A DNA stretch of 64,000 nt from Bordetella genomosp. 13 (GCF_002119665.1 NZ_CP021111.1:1-64000); one strand, 5' to 3'; positions 37,641 through 48,028 are shown, counted from the first letter of the stretch. Numbers and translations are program-made. The notes: generated by a model from the letters alone, not told the origin.

Positions 37641-38459
37641 TCATTCGGGCCAGTCCACCTTGAGCGACATCGAGTACTTCATCTTGGTGTGCGGAAAGGT
37701 GGTGACGGTGACCAGCATGGGCGTGCTGTGTTCGCCGAAGTAGCGCCGCGTGATGACCAGCCCCGCAGTCTTGGGGGCGACCTTGAGCAGTTCGGCCATC
37801 TCCTTGCCGATGGGGGTGGCCGAGAACTCCTGCGCCACTTCGCTGATGCGCTGGCTGTAGCGCGTTTCGATCAGGCCGGACAGGGGCAGGTGCACGCGGC
37901 CGATGTCGGCCTGGATGGCGGCGTAGTCCGGATGCACGTAGGCCTCGGAGAACGCCACCGGCGCCGACTTCGCGCCCAAGAGCTTGATGGCGCGCACGTA
38001 CAGCCATTCGTTGCGCAGGGCGCAGCCCAGCAGTTCGGCCTGCCGGGCGTTGACCTTGATCATGCGGACGTCGTGCACGCGCAGCGAGGCATTCTTGATG
38101 TACTGGAACAGGTCGGAGAGCTGCGAGATGCGCTGGGTGTAGCGCGTGGCGGACTTGGCGGCCTCGACGCGGGTGCCCACGCCGGGCCGGCGCGACACCA
38201 TGCCGGCCTCGGTGAGCAGGCGGATGGCCTCGCGCACGGTGTGCCGGCTGGCGTCGTACTGGACGCACAGTTCGTGCTCGGTGGGCAGCAGCGTCATCAC
38301 CGGATAGCGGCCGGCGCGGATGCCGCGGGCCAGGTCCTGGTAGATGGCCTTGTAACGCGGAGCGCGGCCGTCGTCGGCCAGCGCGTCGGTGCCGGCGCTG
38401 AGCATCGCGTCCGCGTCCTCGGCGGAAGCGGCGCTCTCGGGCGACACGGATCGGATCAT
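37641..38459 (-). CDS. GntR/HutC-family transcriptional regulator
   Basis: A 272-residue GntR-family repressor of the HutC subfamily. An unusual 35-residue acidic N-terminal extension precedes the winged helix-turn-helix (about 36-100), which has YQDLARGIRAGRYPVMTLLPTEHELCVQYDASRHTVREAIRLLTEAG. The C-terminal UTRA domain (about 115-270) binds a small-molecule effector. It is divergent from the ABC-transporter and oxidase operon, and the 132-base gap contains a perfect 30-base inverted repeat, which is the obvious operator. The AGGAA before ATG 38459 supports the long start. A later start at Met19 is possible. Confidence 0.93.
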   Translation of the reverse strand: MIRSVSPESAASAEDADAMLSAGTDALADDGRAPRYKAIYQDLARGIRAGRYPVMTLLPTEHELCVQYDASRHTVREAIRLLTEAGMVSRRPGVGTRVEAAKSATRYTQRISQLSDLFQYIKNASLRVHDVRMIKVNARQAELLGCALRNEWLYVRAIKLLGAKSAPVAFSEAYVHPDYAAIQADIGRVHLPLSGLIETRYSQRISEVAQEFSATPIGKEMAELLKVAPKTAGLVITRRYFGEHSTPMLVTVTTFPHTKMKYSMSLKVDWPE

Positions 38460-38532
38460 GGGCGTTCCTGCGGTATCGGTGGGGAAGTAAGGGACATCAC
38501 TATGTTGACGACTTTACCGTGATGGTTCGATC

Positions 38533-38562
38533 ATTTGTCCGGACATTCATGTCCGGACAAAT
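38533..38562. promoter_or_regulatory. Perfect 30-bp palindromic operator, putative GntR site
   Basis: ATTTGTCCGGACAT (38533-38546), two bases, then its exact inverse complement ATGTCCGGACAAAT (38549-38562). Each arm contains TGTCCGGACA, itself a ten-base palindrome, so there are two tandem dimer sites. It lies between the divergent GntR gene and the ABC-transporter operon, 29 bases before the transporter start, ideal for repression of one or both promoters. Confidence 0.85.
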
Positions 38563-38591
38563 TGTACGTCCAATAACGATCGGGGGTTCAC

Positions 38592-39623
38592 ATGGGTAAA
38601 GTAGTTGCAGTGCTTGCCGCCGCCACGCTGGCGGCGGCGTACTCGGCGGCGGCGGGCGCCCAGCAGAAGCTGGTGGTGGCCGGCTACGGTGGCTCGTTCG
38701 AGGACATCATGCGGCAGGAGATCTTCCCTGCCTTCGGCAAGCAGCACGGCGTCGAGCTCGACTACGTCGCGGGCAACTCCACCAACACGGTGGCGCGCCT
38801 GCAGGCCCAGAAGAGCAACCAGCAGGTCGACGTGGCCATCATCGACGACGGCCCGATGTACCAGGCCATCGCGCTGGGCTTCTGCGGCCCCATCCAGGGA
38901 CTGCCCAAGGACGACCTGTACGGCACCGCGCTGTACAAGGACGACAAGGCCGTGGCCATCGGCATCGTGGCCACGGGCATCATGTACAACAAGAAGGTCT
39001 TCGAAGAGAAGAAGTGGGCGCCGCCCAAGTCGTGGGCCGACCTGAAGGACCCCAAGTACAAGCAGCAGCTGGTCATCCCGCCGCTGAACAACACGTACGG
39101 CCTGCACGCGCTGGTGCAGTACGCGCGCGAAGGCGGCGGCGGCGAGAAGAAGATCGACCCTGGCTTCAAGACCTTCAAGGACCAGGTCGGCCCCAACGTG
39201 CTGGTGTACGAGCCCTCGCCCGGCAAGATGACCGAGCTGTTCTCCAGCGGCCAGGCGTCCATCGCCGTGTGGGGCAGCGGCCGCGTCAAGGCCTTTGCCG
39301 ACACGGGGTTCCCGGTGGGCTTCGTGTATCCCAGCGAGGGCGCCTACGCGCTGCTGTCCTCGGTGTGTCCGGTCGCCAAGTCCAAGCCGCACCCGCTGGC
39401 GCAGGCCTTCGTCAACTACCTGGTGTCGCCCGAGGTGCAGACCAAGCTGGCCAACAGCTACGGCTACGGCCCGGTGAACAAGAAGGCGCAGGCCAAGGAC
39501 GATCCCAACGTGCCCATGCCCATCGGGGAGCGCGCGGCCAAGCTCATCGTCATCGACTGGGACACCGTCAACCAGAATCGCGACGACTGGAACAAGCGCT
39601 GGACGCGCGAGATCGAGCGTTGA
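38592..39623 (+). CDS. ABC transporter substrate-binding protein, polyamine/opine type
   Basis: A 343-residue extracellular solute-binding protein of the PotD/spermidine-putrescine group. Signal peptide of about 23 residues ends at AGA-Q. QKLVVAGYGGSFEDIMRQEIFPAF is the typical N-terminal lobe opening of this family, and WADLKDPKYKQQLVIPP is the usual hinge segment. It is the first gene of an operon that continues with ATPase, two permeases and a set of oxidoreductases. The family binds polyamines, opines and phosphonates. The downstream FAD/2Fe-2S enzymes argue for an opine or secondary amine. Regulated by the adjacent GntR operator. Confidence 0.92.
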   Translation: MGKVVAVLAAATLAAAYSAAAGAQQKLVVAGYGGSFEDIMRQEIFPAFGKQHGVELDYVAGNSTNTVARLQAQKSNQQVDVAIIDDGPMYQAIALGFCGPIQGLPKDDLYGTALYKDDKAVAIGIVATGIMYNKKVFEEKKWAPPKSWADLKDPKYKQQLVIPPLNNTYGLHALVQYAREGGGGEKKIDPGFKTFKDQVGPNVLVYEPSPGKMTELFSSGQASIAVWGSGRVKAFADTGFPVGFVYPSEGAYALLSSVCPVAKSKPHPLAQAFVNYLVSPEVQTKLANSYGYGPVNKKAQAKDDPNVPMPIGERAAKLIVIDWDTVNQNRDDWNKRWTREIER

Positions 39624-39646
39624 GCGCGGGTAGCGGCGGAGCGGAC

Positions 39647-40692
<1,046 letters not shown>

Positions 40693-40696
<4 letters not shown>

Positions 40697-41559
40697 ACCA
40701 GCGCGCCAATCCGTGGGTGCTCAGCACTCCCGCCATGGTCGTGTACGGCACGTTCCTGGCGGTGCCGCTGGCGCTGGTGTTCCTGGTCAGTTTCTTCAAT
40801 TTCGAGTTCTACGGCGGCATGCAGCAGGCCTTCTCGTGGGACAACTACGCCGAGATCCTCACCGACGGCTATTACTACGAAATCTATGCGCGCACCTTCG
40901 GCGTGGCGGCGGCCGTCACGCTGGCCTGCCTGGTGCTGGGCACCGCCGAGGCGTATGTGCTGTCGCGCATGGCCAATCCGTGGAAGGGGCTGTTCCTGAT
41001 GGTGGTGCTGGGCCCGCTGCTGATCTCGGTGGTGGTGCGCACGCTGGGCTGGGCGCTGCTGTTCGGCTCCACGGGGCTCGTCAGCAAGGCGCTGCTGGCG
41101 CTGGGGCTGATCTCGTCGCCGGTCAGCCTGATGTACAGCAACGTCGGCGTGGCCGTCGCGCTGACGCACGTGCTGGTGCCCTTCATGGTGATCGCGGTGT
41201 GGGCCTCGCTGCAGCGTATCAATCCGTCCACCGAGGCGGCCGCGCTGTCGCTGGGCGCCAGCCATTTCACGATGATCCGCCGGGTGATCGTTCCGCAGGT
41301 CATGCCGGGCATCCTGTCGGGCTCCATCATGGTGTTCGCCATGGCGGCCAGCGCGTTCGCCACGCCGGCCATCATCGGCGGACGGCGCCTGAAGACGGTG
41401 GCCACGGCCGCCTACGACGAATTCCTGAACACGCTCAACTGGCCGCTGGGCGCCGCCCTGGCCATGCTGCTGCTGGTGGCCACCGTGGTGGTGCTGCTGG
41501 CCGCCAACCGCATGGTCGAGCGCCGCTATGGCGCGGTCTTCAACCAGGGGACGACATGA
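40693..41559 (+). CDS. ABC transporter permease (PotB-like)
   Basis: A 288-residue inner-membrane permease with six predicted helices. The EAA loop, EAAALSLGASHFTMIRRVIVPQVMPG, is the coupling-helix motif that docks on the ATPase and has the usual form of PotB-type permeases. It overlaps both neighbours by four bases. With the following permease it forms the heterodimeric transmembrane channel. Confidence 0.93.
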
Positions 41560-42416
41560 GCCTGCCGAGCCGCCTCAAGGGTGCATTCCGCAGCGCGAAG
41601 CACGAAGGCGCGTCGACCATTTCGCGCAACGGCCCGCTGGCGCTGCTGTTCCATACGGTATTCATCGCCTTCATCCTGGCGCCCATCGTCATGGTGTGCG
41701 CGGTGGCCTTCACTTCGGAAGGCTTTATCTCGCTGCCCACCGGCGGGCTGTCGCTGCGCTGGTTCCGCGCCATCGCCGACAACCCGCGCTTCGTCGATGC
41801 GTTCTGGTTCAGCATGGGCCTGGGCGCGCTGTCGGCCACGCTGGCCATCCTGCTTGCCGTGCCGGCCGCGCTGGCCGTGGCGCGCTACCGCTTCCGCGGC
41901 CGCGAGGCATTGCTGGCCTTCTTCATGTCGCCGCTGATGATCCCGCACGTGGTGCTGGGCCTCGCGTTCCTCAAGTTCTTCACCAGCGTGGGCCTGGTGG
42001 GAACCTACTTCGGCCTGGTGGTGGCGCACACCATCATCATCATGCCGTATGCGCTACGCCTGGTGCTGGCGTCGGCCACCGGCATAGATCCCGCGCTGGA
42101 GCGTGCCGCGCTGTCGCTGGGGGCATCGAACTGGACGGCTTTCCGGCGCGTGGTGCTGCCGCTGGTGCTGCCCGGCGTGATCAGCGGGTGGGTCATTGCC
42201 TTCATCACCAGCTTCGACGAGCTGACGATGTCCATCTTCATCGCCTCGCCGTCGACCACCACGCTGCCGGTGCGCATCTTCTTGCACATCGAGGACACCA
42301 TCGATCCGCTGGTCACCGCGGTGTCCGCGGTGCTGATCTACGCGACGGCGATCGCCATTTTCATCCTGGATCGCCTGATCGGTCTGGAAAAGCTGTTTGT
42401 CGGAAAAGGACGTTGA
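41556..42416 (+). CDS. ABC transporter permease (PotC-like)
   Basis: A 286-residue second permease, six predicted helices, with the EAA loop ERAALSLGASNWTAFRRVVLPLVLPG at about 180-205. Typical PotC-type protein: the N-terminus has a short cytoplasmic stretch before the first span. Start overlaps the first permease by four bases, and its stop shares one base with the start of the flavoprotein gene, showing that the transporter and oxidase genes belong to one operon. Confidence 0.93.
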   Translation: MSLPSRLKGAFRSAKHEGASTISRNGPLALLFHTVFIAFILAPIVMVCAVAFTSEGFISLPTGGLSLRWFRAIADNPRFVDAFWFSMGLGALSATLAILLAVPAALAVARYRFRGREALLAFFMSPLMIPHVVLGLAFLKFFTSVGLVGTYFGLVVAHTIIIMPYALRLVLASATGIDPALERAALSLGASNWTAFRRVVLPLVLPGVISGWVIAFITSFDELTMSIFIASPSTTTLPVRIFLHIEDTIDPLVTAVSAVLIYATAIAIFILDRLIGLEKLFVGKGR

Positions 42417-43579
42417 TGAATCAACAGACGGTTCCCCCGCCGCCCGGGGGTGCGAAGCCGCAGGGCGGCGTCTACGACGCCGTGGTGATAGGCGGCGGAT
42501 TGGTGGGCTCGGCCGTGGCCTACGGCCTGCGGCGCACGCTTGCCCGCGTGGCGGTGCTGGACGAGGACGACGTGGCCTTTCGCGCCTCGCGCGGCAACTT
42601 CGGGCTGGTCTGGGTGCAGAGCAAGGGCATGGGCATGCCGCGCTATGGCGCATGGACCATGTCGTCCGCCGGGCTGTGGCCGCAACTGGCGGCCGAGCTG
42701 CTGGACAAGACCGGCGTCGACGTGCGCCTGGAGCAGCGCGGCGGCCTGCACGCGCTGCTGTCCGACGAGGAAGTGGAAGCGCGCGTGAAGTTCATGACCA
42801 CGCTGCAGGCGCAGCCGGACATGCCGCAGTATCCGTGGAAACTGCTCGACCGCCACGAGCTGGCCGACATGGTGCCCGGCATCGGTCCGGAGGTGCGCGG
42901 CGCCACGTGGACGCCGGTGGACGGCATCGCCAATCCCCTGAAGCTCCTGCGCGCCCTGCACACGGCCATGTCGCGCGAGGGCGTCGACTACCTGCCGCGC
43001 CGCCGCGCCACGGCCATCCGCCGCGATGACGGCGTGTTCCACATCGATACGCCGCAGGGCGCCGTGCGCGCGGGGCGGCTGGTGCTGGCGAGCGGCTTGG
43101 GCAATCCCCACCTGGGCCGCCAGGTCGGCCTGGACCTGCCGATACGGCCGCAGCGCGGCCAGATCATCGTGCTGGAACGCACGCGCCGGGTGCTGCATAC
43201 GCCCTTCAGCACGCTGCGCCAGATGGACGAGGGCTCGTGGCTGATCGGCGACTCGCAGGAAGAGGCCGGCTATGCCGACGAGATCGCCGGGCTGCCCGTG
43301 CTGGGCACGCTGGCCGACCGCGCGGTGCGCACGCTGCCCGCGCTGCGCGACGTGCGCGTGGTGCGGTCGTGGGCCGCGCTGCGCGTGATGTCGCGCGACG
43401 GGTTTCCCATCTACCAGGAGTCCGAGACCTGTCCGGGCGCCTTTGTGGCGACTTGCCATAGCGGCGTCACGCTGGCCGCGGCCCATGCGCTCAAACTCGC
43501 TCCCATGATCGCCGCCGGCGCGCTGGCCGACGACATGGCGCCGTTTTCCACCCGGAGGTTTCATGTTCAAGAGGCTTGA
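42416..43579 (+). CDS. FAD-dependent oxidoreductase, DAO family
   Basis: A 387-residue D-amino-acid-oxidase-superfamily flavoprotein. After a Pro-rich leader of about 17 residues comes the Rossmann motif VVIGGGLVGSAVAYGL. RQMDEGSWLIGDSQEEAGY and the C-terminal CHSGVTLAAAHALKL are DadA/opine-oxidase-like elements. It is the first of two DAO-type subunits in this operon and is directly followed, with a 17-base overlap, by a small 2Fe-2S protein. By analogy with opine oxidases and HcnABC, it could be the substrate-oxidising subunit, with electrons leaving via the 2Fe-2S and FAD subunits. A dehydrogenase for an amino acid or opine is most likely. Confidence 0.88.
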   Translation: MNQQTVPPPPGGAKPQGGVYDAVVIGGGLVGSAVAYGLRRTLARVAVLDEDDVAFRASRGNFGLVWVQSKGMGMPRYGAWTMSSAGLWPQLAAELLDKTGVDVRLEQRGGLHALLSDEEVEARVKFMTTLQAQPDMPQYPWKLLDRHELADMVPGIGPEVRGATWTPVDGIANPLKLLRALHTAMSREGVDYLPRRRATAIRRDDGVFHIDTPQGAVRAGRLVLASGLGNPHLGRQVGLDLPIRPQRGQIIVLERTRRVLHTPFSTLRQMDEGSWLIGDSQEEAGYADEIAGLPVLGTLADRAVRTLPALRDVRVVRSWAALRVMSRDGFPIYQESETCPGAFVATCHSGVTLAAAHALKLAPMIAAGALADDMAPFSTRRFHVQEA

Positions 43580-43871
43580 GGCGGCCGCCGTTCAGGCCGG
43601 ACGCGCGCCGGTGCGCATCACCGTCGATGGCGCCGAGCTGCGCTGCCGCGAGGGCGACAGCGTGGCGGCGGCCCTGTTCGCGGGCGGACATGCCGCGTGC
43701 CGCGACACCGCCGTCAGTGAAGTGCCGCGCGGCCCTTACTGCATGATGGGCGTCTGCTACGACTGCCTGGTCACCATAGACGGCCAGCCCAACCGGCAGG
43801 CATGCATGACGCCGGTGTGCGAGGGCATGCGCGTGGAGCGCCAGCGCGGCGCGCGCGAGGTGCTGGCATGA
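43563..43871 (+). CDS. 2Fe-2S ferredoxin-like oxidase subunit (HcnA/SoxD-like)
   Basis: A 102-residue 2Fe-2S protein. Cys60, Cys65, Cys68 and Cys81 have the plant-type spacing C-x4-C-x2-C-x12-C in YCMMGVCYDCLVTIDG and ACMTP. Proteins of this size and sequence are small subunits of opine oxidases, hydrogen cyanide synthase (HcnA) and heteromeric proline or hydroxyproline dehydrogenases. It overlaps the preceding flavoprotein gene by 17 bases and the next gene by four, so three subunits are encoded in a coupled block. Confidence 0.93.
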   Translation: MFKRLEAAAVQAGRAPVRITVDGAELRCREGDSVAAALFAGGHAACRDTAVSEVPRGPYCMMGVCYDCLVTIDGQPNRQACMTPVCEGMRVERQRGAREVLA

Positions 43872-45307
43872 CGCCCGTTCGTTGCGAACTGCTGGTGATC
43901 GGCGCCGGACCGGCGGGCCTGGCGGCCGCCGCCACCGCGGCCCGGCTCGGCGTGGACACCTTGCTGCTGGACGAGCAGCCGGCGCCTGGCGGGCAGATCT
44001 ACCGCGCCATCACGAGCACGCCGGTGGCCGACCGGCGCATCCTGGGCGAAGACTATTGGCATGGCGCCAGCCTGATCGAACCGTTCCGCGCCAGCGGCGC
44101 GAGGTACCAGCCCGGCGCCACGGTGTGGGCCATTTCGCGCATGACGGCCGAGCAGCCCGACCAGGGCTTCGAGATCGCCTATTCGGTCGGCGGCGAGGCG
44201 CACATGGCGGTGGCGCGCCACATCCTGCTGGCCACCGGTGCGCAAGAGCGGCCCTTTCCCATTCCCGGGTGGACGCTGCCCGGGGTCATCACCGCGGGCG
44301 CGGCGCAGATCCTGCTGAAGTCGGCGGGCCTGGTGCCCACCGGTCCCACGGTGCTGGCGGGCTGCGGTCCGCTGCTGTACCTGGTGGCGTGGCAGTACCT
44401 GAACGCGGGCGCGAAGATCGACGTGCTGCTCGAGACCACGCCGGCGGGCCGCATGACGCAGGCGCTGCCGCACGTGTGGGACTTCCTGCGTTCGCCGTAC
44501 CTGGGCAAGGGACTGAAGCTGATGCGCGCGGTGAAGGCTGCCGTGCCCATTGTGAAGAACGTGCAGGACCTGCAGGCGTTGGGCCGGGACAAGCTGGAAT
44601 CGGTGCGTTACCGCGCCAGCGGCAGGCAGCACGAGGCGCCGGCCGAGCAGTTGTTGCTGCACCAGGGCGTGGTGCCTAACGTGAACCTGTCGCGCGCCGT
44701 CGGCGCCGAGCACGAATGGAACGACGCGCTGGACTGCTGGCAGCCGCGAGTGGACGAATGGGGCGCCACCTCGGTGGCGGGCATCGGTATCGCGGGCGAT
44801 GGCGCCGGCATCGCCGGCGCGCTGGCCGCCGAACACCGCGGCCGGCTGGCGGCCTTGCAGGCCGCGGCGACGCTGGGCCGCATCGACGCCGCGATACGCG
44901 ACCGCGAGGCCGGGCCGCATCGCCAGGCGCTGTCGCGCGCCGTGCGCGGACGTGCCTTCTTCGACACGCTGTACAAGGCGCCCGAAGCCTATCGCCGTCC
45001 CACGGGCGACACCATCGTGTGCCGCTGCGAAGAGGTCACGGCCCAGCAGGTGCGCGAGACGGTGGCGCTGGGCTGTTCGGGGCCGAACCAGATGAAGGCC
45101 TTCCTACGCTGCGGCATGGGGCCCTGCCAGGGCCGCTTCTGCGGGCTCACCGTCAGCGAACTGATCGCCGACGAGCGCAAGGTGCCGGTCAGCGAGGTGG
45201 GCTATTACCGCCTGCGTTTTCCGACCAAGCCCCTTACGCTGGGCGAGCTGGCGTCGCTGCCGCAGACCGACGCCTCGCGCGAGGCGGTGGTGCGCCTGAA
45301 GAAATGA
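43868..45307 (+). CDS. FAD/NAD(P)-binding oxidase subunit with BFD-type 2Fe-2S domain (HcnB/OoxA-like)
   Basis: A 479-residue pyridine-nucleotide-disulphide-reductase-fold flavoprotein. VIGAGPAGLAAAATAARLG is the FAD motif, PAPGGQIYR is typical of the opine oxidase A subunit, and LATGAQERPFPIPGWTLPGV is the second landmark. The C-terminal BFD-like domain has a CxC (VCRCEEV) followed by RCGMGPCQGRFCG, the four-Cys ligand set for a 2Fe-2S cluster. This domain set is that of OoxA/NoxA, HcnB and the alpha subunit of D-hydroxyproline dehydrogenase. The ATG at 43868 overlaps the preceding stop by four bases. Electron transfer from DAO subunits to the respiratory chain is the expected role. Confidence 0.93.
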   Translation: MTPVRCELLVIGAGPAGLAAAATAARLGVDTLLLDEQPAPGGQIYRAITSTPVADRRILGEDYWHGASLIEPFRASGARYQPGATVWAISRMTAEQPDQGFEIAYSVGGEAHMAVARHILLATGAQERPFPIPGWTLPGVITAGAAQILLKSAGLVPTGPTVLAGCGPLLYLVAWQYLNAGAKIDVLLETTPAGRMTQALPHVWDFLRSPYLGKGLKLMRAVKAAVPIVKNVQDLQALGRDKLESVRYRASGRQHEAPAEQLLLHQGVVPNVNLSRAVGAEHEWNDALDCWQPRVDEWGATSVAGIGIAGDGAGIAGALAAEHRGRLAALQAAATLGRIDAAIRDREAGPHRQALSRAVRGRAFFDTLYKAPEAYRRPTGDTIVCRCEEVTAQQVRETVALGCSGPNQMKAFLRCGMGPCQGRFCGLTVSELIADERKVPVSEVGYYRLRFPTKPLTLGELASLPQTDASREAVVRLKK

Positions 45308-45308
45308 C

Positions 45309-46451
45309 ATGGACGGCGGACACAGCGCGCAGGTCATCATCGTGGGCGGCGGGCTGCATGGCAGCTCGGCCGCGCTGCACCTGGCGCGCGCCGGCATCCA
45401 GGCGCTGGTCATCGAAAAGAACTACGTCGGCCGCCACGCCTCGGGCGTGAACGCGGGCGGCGTGCGCACGCTGTCGCGCCACCTGGCCGAGGTGCCGCTG
45501 GCGCTGGCCTCGCGCGAGATCTGGTACGACATCGGCAGCCTGGTCGACGACGACTGCGGCTTCGAGCAGCACGGCCAGGTGCGCGTGGCCGAGAATGACG
45601 CGGACGTGGCGACGCTGCGCGCACGGCTGCAGGCCATGCAGTCGCATGGCTACACGCACGAGGAATGGATAGACGCCGACGAACTGCGCGCCATGATGCC
45701 GCGCATCGTGCCCACGGTGCGCGGCGGCCTGATCGCGCGCGGCGATGCGGCCGCCGATCCTTATCGCACGACCTTGGCGTTCCGCCGCAAGGCGGCCAGC
45801 CTGGGCGCGCGCTTCATGGAAGGCGTGCGCGTGCACGAGACGCGGCGCGAAGGCGCGCAATGGATCGTGTCGACCAGCGCGGGCCGGTACACCGCGCCCA
45901 CGCTGATCAACTGCGCCGGCGCGTGGGCCGACCGCCTGGCGGCGCAGTGGGACGAGCCGGTGCCGCTGCAGCCCATCAGCCCGATGATGCTGGTCACGCT
46001 GCGCATGCCGCACTTTCTTGACGCGGTGGTGCTGGGCACGGGGCGCCCGCTGTCTTTCAAGCAGCGCGCCAACGGCACCGTGCTGATCGGCGGCGGCCGG
46101 CGCGCCTGGGTGGACCGCGACGAAGAATGGACCGAGCTGGACTTCCGATCGCTGGGCGAAGGCGCGCGCACGGTGTGCGCCCTGTTTCCGCACATGGCCG
46201 ACGCCATCGTCAACCGGGGCTGGGCCGGCATCGAGGCCGCCATGCCCGACGAGATTCCCGTCATCGGCCCCAGCCTGCGCCGCGAGAACGCCTTCCACGC
46301 CTTCGGCTTCTCTGCGCATGGCTTCGAGCTGGGGCCCGTCGTGGGGCGGTTGCTGGCCGAACTGGTCACCACGGGCCAGGCCAGCCTGCCCATCGAAGCT
46401 TTCAGCATCGGTCGCTTCGCGCGCACCGGGCTTGCATCCGGTCCGCAGTGA
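45309..46451 (+). CDS. FAD-dependent oxidoreductase, DAO family (HcnC/OoxB-like)
   Basis: A 380-residue DAO-superfamily flavoprotein with N-terminal VIIVGGGLHGSSAALHLARAG. SGVNAGGVRTLSRH following the FAD strand resembles sarcosine and opine oxidase B subunits. The C-terminus has HAFGFSAHGFELGPVVG, the flavin-isoalloxazine loop. It follows the OoxA-like gene by one base. This is the second DAO-type subunit of the operon, so the cluster can make two alternative heteromers or one four-subunit enzyme. The substrate is unknown. Confidence 0.9.
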   Translation: MDGGHSAQVIIVGGGLHGSSAALHLARAGIQALVIEKNYVGRHASGVNAGGVRTLSRHLAEVPLALASREIWYDIGSLVDDDCGFEQHGQVRVAENDADVATLRARLQAMQSHGYTHEEWIDADELRAMMPRIVPTVRGGLIARGDAAADPYRTTLAFRRKAASLGARFMEGVRVHETRREGAQWIVSTSAGRYTAPTLINCAGAWADRLAAQWDEPVPLQPISPMMLVTLRMPHFLDAVVLGTGRPLSFKQRANGTVLIGGGRRAWVDRDEEWTELDFRSLGEGARTVCALFPHMADAIVNRGWAGIEAAMPDEIPVIGPSLRRENAFHAFGFSAHGFELGPVVGRLLAELVTTGQASLPIEAFSIGRFARTGLASGPQ

Positions 46452-46482
46452 TCGCAACCACTCTCTCAAGGAGCAGTACCGA

Positions 46483-46842
46483 ATGGACGACATCGTTCGT
46501 ATCGATTCCAATGCCAAACTCAGCCGCATCGTCATCCACGGCGATACGGTCTACATCGCCGGCGTGACGTCGCGCAGCCCGGGCGGCATCACCGAGCAGA
46601 CGCGCGACGTGCTGGCCAAGATCGACGGTTTCCTGGCGCAGGCCGGCACCGACAAGTCGCGCATGCTGCAGGTGCAGATCTGGCTTGCGGACATCGACCG
46701 CGACTTCAACGGCATGAACGCGGTGTGGGCAGAGTGGGCTCCCGCCGACGCCATGCCCACGCGTGCCACGTGCGAAGCCAAGCTGGCCGCGCCGGAACTG
46801 CTGGTGGAGATCATCGTCACGGCGGCGCGCAAGCCGGCGTAA
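46483..46842 (+). CDS. RidA-family imine/enamine deaminase
   Basis: A 119-residue RidA (YjgF/YER057c/UK114) protein. The substrate-carboxylate-binding arginine is Arg94 in MPTRATCEAK. RidA hydrolyses reactive 2-imino or enamine acids that form when amino-acid oxidases work, so its place right after three oxidase-subunit genes makes biochemical sense. The AAGGAG at 46468-46473 and ATG at 46483 set the start. The longer frame from 46318 is a shadow. It does not have the sequence of the housekeeping RidA, so it may belong to a Rid subfamily specific to catabolic clusters. Confidence 0.9.
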   Translation: MDDIVRIDSNAKLSRIVIHGDTVYIAGVTSRSPGGITEQTRDVLAKIDGFLAQAGTDKSRMLQVQIWLADIDRDFNGMNAVWAEWAPADAMPTRATCEAKLAAPELLVEIIVTAARKPA

Positions 46843-46883
46843 TGCGCTTTGCCCGCTGCACCTGCACGGGCCCGCATCATCCG

Positions 46884-46904
46884 GAACATAAAAAACTTAT
46901 GTTC
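46884..46904. promoter_or_regulatory. Perfect 21-bp inverted repeat before Bug/UxaA genes
   Basis: GAACATAA-(5 bases)-TTATGTTC is a perfect inverted repeat in an A/T-rich patch of the 178-base gap between the RidA gene and the Bug receptor gene. It is a candidate operator or a regulator half-site pair. No strong promoter match is obvious apart from TATGTT inside the right arm. The related sequence CAGAACATAGAA lies near 51586, upstream of the LysR gene at 51646. Confidence 0.5.
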
Positions 46905-47020
46905 TGAACCTATCGAAGCATGCTTGAACCGCTGCATCCGGATGTCCAGAATGTTCCTGGCCATCCGGGCGGCGCGCACGTCGTCCGGCCAGGCACATAC
47001 CTACAAAACCGGAGACTGCC

Positions 47021-48028
47021 ATGTTCACCTTGCCGTTGCGGCCCCTGCTGGGCCGGTCCGCCCTTGCCTGCTGTACGTTCGCGCTGACGCTGGGCCTGTC
47101 TGCCCAGGCCGGCGCCGACGAAGCCTTTCCCGACCGGCCGCTGCGCCTGGTGGTGGGCTTCGCCCCCGGCGGCGGCGCCGACGTGGTGGCGCGCCTGATC
47201 GGCGCTCGCGCTTCCCAGGCCCTGGGCCAACAGGTGGTCGTGGAGAACCGGCCCGGCGCCACCGGCACCATCGCGGCCGACAACGTGGCGCGTTCCAAGC
47301 CGGACGGCTATTCGCTGTTCCTCGGGTCGCAATCCACCATGCTGGTGGCGCCCTCGCTGTATCCGCAGCTGCCTTTCAGCCCACTCAAGGATTTCAAGCC
47401 GGTATCGATGATGGTGTCGATGCCGCTGGTGCTGGTGGTCAATCCCAAGCTGGTGCAGGCAAAGACCGTGGCCGAGCTGGACGAGCAGATCCGCAAGGCC
47501 GGCAGCGGCGCCACCACTTATGCGTCCTCGGGCCAGGGCGGGCCGCAGCACATCGCGGGTGAACTGTATTCGCACCGCCTGAAGGTGGCCGTGACGCACG
47601 TGCCGTACAAGGGCGAGGCGCCGGCCATCACCGACGTGCTCGGCGGTCAGGTGCCGTACATGTTCGCCAACCTGCCCGTGGCCATGCCATATGTGAAATC
47701 GGGGCAGCTGCGTGCATTGGCCGTGACCAGCCTGAAGCGCGATCCCAACGCGGGCGATCTGCCCACCATGGCCGAGTCCGGCCATGACGGCTTCGAGGTG
47801 CTGACGTGGTACGGCATCTTCGCGCCGGCCCAGACCCCGCAGCCCGTGGTAGACAAGCTGTACGGCGCGGTGCGCGCCTCGCTGGAAGATCCGGCCACGC
47901 GCGGCAAGCTGTCCGAGCAGGGTTTCACCATCGTGGGTACCGACCCGGCCCGGTTCTCGTCCTTCATCAACCAGGAAGTTCCACGCTGGGCGTCGACCAT
48001 CCGCGACCTCGGCATCCGTCCCGAATGA
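47021..48028 (+). CDS. Bug-family (TctC) periplasmic receptor
   Basis: A 335-residue Bug-type receptor. Signal peptide of about 34 residues (cleavage near AGA-D). Canonical segments FPDRPLRLVVGFAPGGGAD and VVVENRPGATGTIA are present. Its stop overlaps the probable UxaA-family start (ATGA), so the two are coupled. It probably supplies the sugar acid or hydroxy acid handled by that enzyme. No tripartite membrane components are adjacent. Confidence 0.92.
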   Translation: MFTLPLRPLLGRSALACCTFALTLGLSAQAGADEAFPDRPLRLVVGFAPGGGADVVARLIGARASQALGQQVVVENRPGATGTIAADNVARSKPDGYSLFLGSQSTMLVAPSLYPQLPFSPLKDFKPVSMMVSMPLVLVVNPKLVQAKTVAELDEQIRKAGSGATTYASSGQGGPQHIAGELYSHRLKVAVTHVPYKGEAPAITDVLGGQVPYMFANLPVAMPYVKSGQLRALAVTSLKRDPNAGDLPTMAESGHDGFEVLTWYGIFAPAQTPQPVVDKLYGAVRASLEDPATRGKLSEQGFTIVGTDPARFSSFINQEVPRWASTIRDLGIRPE

